A stretch of 64,000 nt of DNA from Humulus lupulus (lineage: Eukaryota; Streptophyta; Magnoliopsida; Rosales; Cannabaceae). The DNA lies in NCBI RefSeq assembly GCF_963169125.1, contig NC_084795.1, forward strand, positions 259,403,042 to 259,467,041, in the 5' to 3' direction. Under the pieces are notes generated by a model. The model did no database searches, was not told where the DNA came from, and saw only the letters and a list, made by a program, of their open reading frames with translations. The position numbers and the translations under genes were made by a program. This document shows, in pieces, positions 56,201-64,000 of the stretch (position 1 is the stretch's first letter; every line of letters starts with the position of its first letter).

Positions 56201-56761
56201 TCTGGGATTTTCTGAGTGCAAGGATTTATTTGTTGATAAGATATAGTTGTGATATAATATATCTGCTTGTTCTCGGATTTTCAGAGTGCAGGAATTTATC
56301 TGTTTATATGAAATAATTTGTCATTGGTTATCAGGCATGACCATAAGTTTGCCAAGACGCTTTTGTGTTCTTGAAATTGATTGTGTAGGGTCCGGATGGA
56401 TCTAGAATCCTAATTCTCTGCATGCTTTTATTTTAAAGTTGAACTTACTAAGCATTTTCGCTTACCTAGTTGTTTCCTGTTGTAGGTAAGAATAAGGGCA
56501 AGGCAGAGCAGTGAGCGCTGAAGTCTACCTTGCAATTGTACATGTGGACCGACCTTTTTCGGAAGTCGTTTTATTTTGGAAATGTTGTGTTATTTTCGTA
56601 AACTAGGAACATTTTACTATTCATAAAATATGTTTGTATTAAATGTTAAGTATGACCATACGACTTTTAAAAAGTTTTTTTATACGGGTTTTTGAGACTT
56701 TTGGTTGAATAAAAACATTTATATTTCCGCATTATCGATTCTTAAAAATCTGGGTCGTTAC
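53225..56761 (+). repeat. Gypsy-like LTR split by a solo LTR
   Basis: It begins tgtgatacccgagccta and ends ctgggtcgttaca at 56761. The part before 53693 and the part after 55618 join at the GTCAC target. A ttgtaggtaagaataagggcaagg block at 56482-56505 corresponds to the conserved box of other G-group LTRs. Two copies of a 'ttggataagtag(t/c)gat...ccctaggtaac' phrase are at 55953-56045. Total without the insert is about 1.6 kb. No outer TSD was readable. Confidence 0.6.
53698..55617 (-). mobile_element. Solo LTR with TSD GTCAC
   Basis: The 1920-bp LTR starts TGTAATGACC and ends GGACTCTACA. An exact TSD gtcac is at 53693-53697 and 55618-55622. It has two near-identical 'aagcaagtcatatgcccat' phrases around 54220-54280 and ggcgatatatcgcc palindromes at 55053-55090. 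No coding sequence. The sense strand is inferred from an LTR start of TGTAGAGTCC on the minus strand. Confidence 0.9.
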
Positions 56762-58374
56762 AAGAACCTTGGCTGATGCTTTTTGGCTTTGCATGTTACT
56801 CTCTCCCTCACTCTCAATAGGAGTTTCTCTCAATTTGGTTAAGGGCACAAGCTAGTAAGTGACCTAAGCTTGAAGGTTTCTGAGATTGCTTGAGGAATTT
56901 TGACTCTCTTGGGGAGATTAAGAGCTAGCAAGGCTCAGCAAGAGCTGGGGGGTTTTGAAATTTCCATAGACAAGGTAATTGCTGAAACTTTTCTTGAAGT
57001 TTTTAAGAGTTCTTAAGGTGTTTGGAAATTTCTGGCTTTTGGGGTTTTGTTAGGTTTTGGAGTATAGTAATGTTATTTTTAAGGTGATGATGGGTTGTAT
57101 TACTGATCTGTTGTCAGGTTTAGGCTTGTAAGTAATTCAAATTTTGTTTGGGATGAGTTTTGGTTGGTTTGGATTTCTAGAATCACTGAATTTCTAGGTT
57201 CGCGGGGTTACGCCGCGGCACTATTCTTGGAGCGTGCGGCCCGCGTGAACTCATAGATGCTGGGGGGTTCCTCTGAAACGCCTTAGGACTGCGGCGCCTG
57301 GTAGTCTGCGTTGCGACACGTGTGATGTATCTTTGTGGTTCGAGCCTCTTTCCTAGAGGCGCGCCATTGACCTTCAGGGGTGCGTCGCGGCTCTAATTGG
57401 GAAAATGGCCTCGGGAATGATTCCACTACCCCGATTATTGGATTCTGGAGTCTTGAGCGCTAGGACTTTATTTTCAAGCTCTTATTTGGTTTAGTTCTTG
57501 ATGGATATCCGTTAATATGTTGTGACTAAGGGTACCGCAAGGCTTGATAAGAAAGGATTGTGCTCATTGCCGCTTTACCCTATCACTCAGGACTTGAGGT
57601 AAGAAAACTGTCACTTGCACTGAGTGTAGGGCATGCGCCCCAATTATAGGGCACGGGAATGACCGTGTTATGAATTCGTTATAGTTAAATGTCTGCTTTG
57701 TATGAATCTATGTTGTTATAACTGTTTGTACTGATCACTCGGTCGGGAGGCCGTTATCGGCATTACATGCATAATCAATGCCGTAGTGGCGGGGCCATAA
57801 TGCGGATACAATATCCGCCATAGTGGCGAGGCCATTGTGAAGATGCGATATCCATCTCCTCGGTATGAGTCGTATATCTTTTGGAAAATCTTTGCGAACC
57901 CCTTGTGGTTATAGAGTACGCAATACATGTTAATGTTTATTTGGATATTTGTATGATTTGTTTGGGTTTTCTTGCTGAGCCTTGAGTCATGGGTGCTTCG
58001 TGGTGCAGGTAAGGGCAAAGGAAAGTTGGACCAGTCATGAGTTTGAGAGCTGTAGGGGTGGCTTGTACATACTCAGCTTGCTCGGCCGCCACAGTTGAGA
58101 TATTTTTAGGAGCATGTGTCTTTAGTCGAAATTTTTCGCTTAGGCCGGCTAAGTTTGTAATTTTGATAAACTTGTATTTTATTTAGAAACTTTTGGGATC
58201 CCTTGTAACTATTCAACCCTTTTTAAGGAAAAGTTCAATTTATTGACCAAAACGTTTTAATACATAAACTGTCGTTTAACCTTAATTATACTTTTAAGTC
58301 CAAATGACTCGCTTAACGAGTTAATCACTATTTTAACACACAGTGTAACGGTCCTAAATTAGTATGGTATTACA
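56762..58374 (+). repeat. G-group Gypsy-like LTR, sense on + strand
   Basis: It ends 'cagtgtaacggtcctaaattagtatggtattaca', the reverse of the start of 29113. The conserved box lies at 57966-58006 in the opposite orientation to the other copies (gttttcttgctgagcc...gtggtgcaggtaag). Its left end is not defined. GC-rich islands (gccgcgg, gcgcgcc) lie at 57195-57400. The flanking tatag at 58375-58379 resembles tatgg at 52648-52652, but this is not convincing as a TSD. Confidence 0.65.
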
Positions 58375-59867
58375 TATAGTTTTCTAGTAGTGGGTAAGGG
58401 CTTATATGAAATAGAGCACATCACTTTGTTTGAGGCCTAATTAGTTTGTTATATGAATCCAATGTCATAAATTGAAAAACTAAAAAACCAATGAGCCAAC
58501 AAAAATAGATGTGTCTGTTCTTTTTTAAAACTCAATCAATATCACAATCCTAATTTTTGTCTAATAAATAAAAAAACGACAATATCACATATTTTGCTTA
58601 TCCGGAAACTATAAACCTGGTTTTCTTCTTCTTTCCCTGTCTTCTTCATCTTTCCATTGACTTCTGTGCACCTTCCAACAGGTGGTACTACTCATAACTG
58701 GGAAGGTCTAATTAGATATGTATGAATGTAAAGGCCTTTGATTTTTTTTGTCTTCTTATTTTGTTGTGGAAGATTCTATGACTCTTTCAGAGTGGCACTT
58801 CGTGGATGAACATGCTAGTTTATGAGTTTGGTTATAAAAGACGAATTCAGTTTGTTGTGTTCAATAACCCTTGAGAAATTGAAACTCGATTTGACTTAGA
58901 AACAATCTAGGACTAGCCCAAAGGTCAGTCATTTCAACTCTCTCTATTTTATTATATTGGGATTGGAAGAAAGTGAATAATGAAAGTATAAAATATTTAT
59001 GAATGTCTAAAATACTGAAATATCAAAATTGGAAAAATATTAGTATTACTAGCTACTAGGTAAAGGGTTATCATTGGCACCATAATTTATATCAAAAGTC
59101 TAAAAATAGTGGATTATCGTTTGTGAAAAAACTGGCTTGTCAAGTAGAAAGAGAAAAATAAATTTGGTGATAAATTATTGTAATTTATACAAGTTAACAT
59201 GGTTGTGTTACATTTATATACAAAAGAGTTCCTTCATCTATGTTGCTCAAGATAATTCCTTTACATTATTGTTATACCAATTTTTGACACAATGACGTGA
59301 CAAGGAAAGTATAAAGCAGGTCTACATCAACAGAGTACTTAGTTGCTGAAGAGGGTGTCGCAAGAAAGATCCACCTCCCCAACTTATAGCACCTTGCTAA
59401 CTTGAGACCCTCGCTTATTTGGTCCTCCTCATCATAATTAATTATTACACTCTTGTAATATTAATTAATTCATATTATACTCAACTAATATATAGTTTTC
59501 AAATGAAACATATTAGTTAATTTAATTAATTACATATAATTATCGCATAATTATACTTTTGCCTTGGAAAATCAATTCATTGCAATTTTAGTAATTTCTC
59601 AATTTATCTTGTCAATACCACACATATCCTAGATAGTGTAGAATAAAAGTGGCTTAGGGACCTAGGACCTATAATACTAAGATCCAATAAACTAGACTAT
59701 TAATTAAACTTTATAAATAATTAATTTTATTTATTAATTCCATTATCACTCTACTATAAATATATTATTATAATTACAGAATTTTTCCGTGCAGCTAATT
59801 GATATAATCTTTTCATGTATTTATGTCTTCCAATTATTGGTTTTCATTAGAGCTAATCAAAATTATA
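58375..59867. other. AT-rich intergenic DNA
   Basis: No gene or clear element is recognised. The sequence includes ordinary AT-rich stretches and runs of 'attaattaat' near 59440-59530. Confidence 0.5.
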
Positions 59868-60503
59868 TGTTTAACTCAAAATTGGACATGATGACATGGC
59901 GTTTGAAGATTACATGTGGCAGTAAATGACATAAAATCCCCAAGAGCTGCTCAAGATAAGATAGTTGCTCGAAGAGAAGGAAGCTGGTAACATCCTATGG
60001 AGCTGCTCGAGTAGAGACCTGCTCGAAGAACAACTCACTAAACCAAATGGTCCGGATATAATGGGATATTACAAAATATCCCAAGATATTTATGTAACAA
60101 ATATTTGAATGCATTTTTCCAGTATCATTTGAATATGCAATCAGTTGTAACAATCACACACTACACGTGTACAACCTAGATCATTTTGTAGGGCCCATAA
60201 CCCACTAAGAGACTCTATAAATAGGGATCTCTCACAGTCATTATTTTCTTAAGTTCGAGATTCGCACCATACTGAATTGTATTCTCTCTCAGGCTTAGGA
60301 AACTTAGTTGAACCTCGTTCTTCTTAATCTTGAGTCTGAGACTTTCTTGATTAATAAAAGTGCAAGTGGAGTAGGTCATTACCAACTCTTAGGGTCAAAC
60401 CAATATAATTTTCCTATATCGTTTTATTTGATTTTAGCTATTTAAAATTATTTATTGTCGTTCATATTGACTCAATCTCGTTGACCAAAATGCTGGTCAA
60501 CAT
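59868..60503 (+). repeat. Probable LTR (tentative)
   Basis: It has repeated 'gctcgaagag/gagctgctcgag' phrases, a TATA box in ctctataaataggg near 60215, a CT-rich region after it, and an end ttgaccaaaatgctggtcaaca. That organisation is LTR-like. The start near tgtttaactc and the TSD are unverified. Confidence 0.4.
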
Positions 60504-60919
60504 TTTCATTTTCCCTTCTAATTTTCTTTTGTTCCTTAAGTTCCATTATTTCACTAGTGAATACTTAATTTATAATCATTTTATAAATTTGTGCTCAATA
60601 ACTATTTAGTTCCAGAATTAACCATTAAGGGAACAAATATTCGATCATTTTAGGAAAGCTTGGATTCCAAATCCTGTAAGATCATGTTCACAGCCATTAA
60701 TTCTATTGAATCTCCAAAACAAAAGTCACTAGCCTCATTATTCTAAGAGACCTTAACAAGTGAATTAAAAGACCCAACATACATGAATAGGAGTTTGTGA
60801 CTACTCAGAATTTAGACAGATATACATATGATTATCACATTGATATGAATTAAGTCTTTATGACAAGCAATATGTTTATAAAGAAATTAATTCACATCAG
60901 TCTAGTCGTATATAGTCTA
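60504..60919. other. AT-rich DNA
   Basis: No gene or repeat family is recognised between the tentative LTR and the next Gypsy-like LTR. Confidence 0.45.
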
Positions 60920-63900
60920 TGTAACGTCTCAATTTTCCTGAGACGTCACTTACAAATCCGTTTTAAAACATTAACCTTTTTATGAGTAAAAGACGCATTT
61001 AATGGATAAAAAATAATGCATGTGATCCCATTATTTAAAATAAAAGTGATTTGAATGCATAATTATCATGATTTAGCTTACAAAATTCTCAAAATTTTAA
61101 AAACAATCAAACCATTTAAGTTACGAAACAATAATCAGTTTTCTTTATAAAACATAAAACTCATGTGACCTTCCGACTGACATGTATCATCATCGCCTTG
61201 AGTCGCCACCTCACTGCTTGCCTTTGTCTTTACCTACAACACAGGGTACTCGTGAGTTAACGCCCAGTAAAAAGAGCTATCTAGGACACAACCCCCTTAA
61301 CCAGATAACATAAGCATAAATGATAACTTCACAATTAACCACATGCGATATAAACACAATACCACAGTAAAAATCCAATGTGTGTTGTACTCACAGACAT
61401 ACATCATGGTCGCATATCGCACATTATACTCACATACAATAATCAACGCCCATCCATGTTGATCTGACATGAAATGTAATTTTTCCTGCCTTGTGCTATA
61501 CTCACACTTGACATTCCCATGGGGCATCTTATTAGCATGAATTGTACTCACCCATGATACTACCTGCAAGACTATACTCATACAAGCAACAATTACATAG
61601 AACACGCATATACTCTATCATTCAAGCATGTAAACTACCTAGCCATCCTAGCACTATTCTCATGCTAGCAATACTATTTTAATATAACCAATCACAATAC
61701 TTAAGTACATAAAATAACAAACCATAAAACAAGGTTGTATGTTTAAACATACACCTGTGTGCAAATACCCACTCTTCTTACCTTATTTATGAAAAGCTAT
61801 TTCTCTTTCCAAAACCTCTTGTTGAACTTCCTTGCCACAACTGAGGCCCTAAACACTCACAAGATGGTATCGAAACTCAAAATGCATTCAAGCATAAAAA
61901 CAAACATAGTTTCAAAGCAATATATGACCTAATTTTGATAATAGGTCTACAAGCACATCACAAATCACATAAATATTATGTATGACCTTCATTTAACATA
62001 ATTAGACCATAACAATCATTCTAGCATAACATATGTGTTCATATAGAAACTTTTTACGTAACAATTACAAAATAATATTTTTAGCCCAAAGTTCACATTT
62101 TTCATGCCAAATTATTTTATACCAATAAATTAATTTATTTTTAACCACCTCTAGCGCTTATGTTATTTTCAAAAGTAAAATTTAAGCCTTAAAATATAAT
62201 TTACCAAATTATATTTAAAGTTTCTTGATAATTTCCCAACTATTCATAAATTATCAATTAATTCCCAAAGGCCATTTTTAACACTCAAAATGACCTTTCT
62301 TATACTTTTAAATGACTTGACATGATTCAAAAATTAGTTTAACTTGCTACCAAATATTGAAATATTAATCATGCATCATATTCAAGATTTTATGCCACAA
62401 ATTACCTTTTAATACATAAAAATGATAGATTAATTACCCAACCCAAAACAAGTCTCAAGTATGTTTCTAAAATCATTTCCCACCTTTTTAAAATTATTTT
62501 ACAGCCCCCAAAATAATATTAAAACAACGAGTAAACTCATTTAAATAATTAATTAAGTTAAATTCTATTTAATGATTAATTATCACAATTAACTAGAAAA
62601 TATATAAATATAATAACCTACAACTTCCAAAATCAGTTTTAAAATAATTTTTAGCATTTAAAAATTAGATTATAAAGCTCCAATATTTTACAAAAACTTT
62701 AGACACCAATATCCCATTATTTCATGCTCAAAAAACTCACATTTTTAATGCATAAAAATGCAAAACACTTATACATTATTCAAGCAATTCCTTAACATAC
62801 ACCTAAGTTAATTTCAAACACCTTAACAATATTTTTCATATCTAAATGCAATATCAAAATGGTGGGTACAAACCTCCATACACAATATAGGCTGAAATCC
62901 TTATGTGCCTATTCCATGCATATTCAATATCAATGACATATATCAATTAGCAATCAATCAAGAACATCATAAAATTCCCAAGCAATGTGTAGGTTGAGCC
63001 CTACTTGCCTAAGACCTGCAACATTTTATCATCAAAACACATCAACAAATCAAGATTTCAAACATCCAACCAAGAATGACAATGGCCCAAAGCCAAGTTT
63101 CAATCCCAACCCTAGCCAATACACATCACACGAATCAAATACCTTCAAGTTTCAACCCATCAATTAAAACAAGATGAGAATCTTACCACTTGATGTGTAA
63201 GGCCAAACCTAATGGTTGGCTATGCCTCCTTGGTTGATTCAACCCCCAAATCCCTTGAATCCTCTTTGTTGTCCTCTTGATAATCCTGGAATCAAAACCT
63301 TTCTCTTATTCTTCTTCTCTTCTTCTCCTTCCACAAGCTCTTCTCTTCTTTTCCTCTCTGTATTTTCGCAGCCCCAAGGAAAAATGAATCCCCAATATTC
63401 ATTTTTTTCCTTATATTCTTACCCTAAAATAATCTCCCTGCCCAAAATGTCTCATAGCTTGGGCCCCCCAATTTTGATACTTATTCGTCGCATTTTAGGG
63501 AAAACTCTATTTCACAAAAGTTGTAGATATTTTAATTAGCTATCTAACATTACCAAATCCATCGAAATCAAACTTCTACAACTTCAGTTACACCCGTTTT
63601 ACTGAGACTGGAACCATAATTTCGGGATTCCTAATTAAGAGAAACTTTTCTTTCTTAGTTATTCTAACTTAAGGAATTTTCTAATGTTAAAAAAATGTAA
63701 CCACATTCATCATAATGTATTCCCACATTATTCCTAAAAAAATACCCATAAAAAATATATGCAAAAATAAATTAATTATATTATGTATATTACCATACCC
63801 TCATATAATTAACCTATGTCAAATTATTATTATTATTATAATAATATTAATAATAATCTTATTTTAGACAATAACAGTCCAAAATAAAATCACACAACAT

Positions 63901-64000
63901 TGTTATTATTTATGTGCAATAATAACCATAACATAAAATAATATTTAACAAATAAATTCAAAATAATTATTCTAATTATTTCACTAGGCAATATACTCAT
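60920..64000 (-). repeat. G-group Gypsy-like LTR or element, running out of the window
   Basis: It starts TGTAACGTCTC and has the conserved box in diverged form at 61235-61275 (tacaacacagggtactcgtgag). A long AT-rich stretch follows, with a CT-rich patch at 63295-63360. The short open frames are not gene-like. No closing GTTACA is seen before the window ends. Confidence 0.55.

Noticed and set aside
52653..58374. A single large element with inverted 5.7 kb ends (TGTAAC...GTTACA-like)
   Set aside because: The two ends belong to LTRs in opposite orientation, the flanks tatgg/tatag differ, and the Copia-A LTR does not resume after 58374. Separate LTRs explain the region better.

Overview
This 64 kb window is nuclear DNA of a flowering plant, most likely a eudicot. 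It is AT-rich, has two intron-containing genes with GT-AG junctions, and is otherwise dominated by LTR retrotransposons. Most elements start TG and end CA, and several have exact 5-bp target-site duplications (TSDs). I cannot name the species.

Layout. 1-7956: the 3' part of a degenerate Ty1/Copia element (Copia-A, + strand); its 5' LTR lies just left of the window. 7957-9689: two partial LTRs of a Gypsy-like group with TGTAAC/GTTACA ends (G-group). 10146-12476: a 2.3 kb element with very long inverted arms, unlike an LTR element. 12797-19068: a gene island with two convergent genes. One is a five-exon nitrilase (+) whose first exon carries, in the same frame, a diverged class I TCP DNA-binding-domain sequence. 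The other is a three-exon coiled-coil protein (-) resembling Arabidopsis At5g41620. 20236-20802: a hAT-type MITE. 22262-23170: a degenerate TTGCAT-rich array.

25367-52652 is a deeply nested pile. A second Copia-A element (-) was opened by a nearly complete Copia-B element (-, TSD ATAAT), which was itself opened by a G-group solo LTR (TSD TTGTG). Copia-A was also hit by a solo LTR full of minisatellites (39408-40834) and by a gag-only Gypsy element (Gypsy-M, 41271-50799). The Gypsy-M LTRs carry a 47-bp minisatellite. Its 3' LTR was hit by a Copia-B solo LTR (TSD GTGTG) and probably by another LTR-like insert. 52653-64000 is a further mosaic of G-group LTRs, including a clean solo LTR with TSD GTCAC at 53698-55617.

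Only the nitrilase and the coiled-coil gene look like working host genes. All transposon reading frames seen here are broken by stops, frameshifts or deletions. The observations most worth pursuing are the TCP/nitrilase exon, the long-arm inverted-repeat element next to it, the LTR minisatellites, and the short GC-rich palindromic islands that recur in unrelated LTR families.
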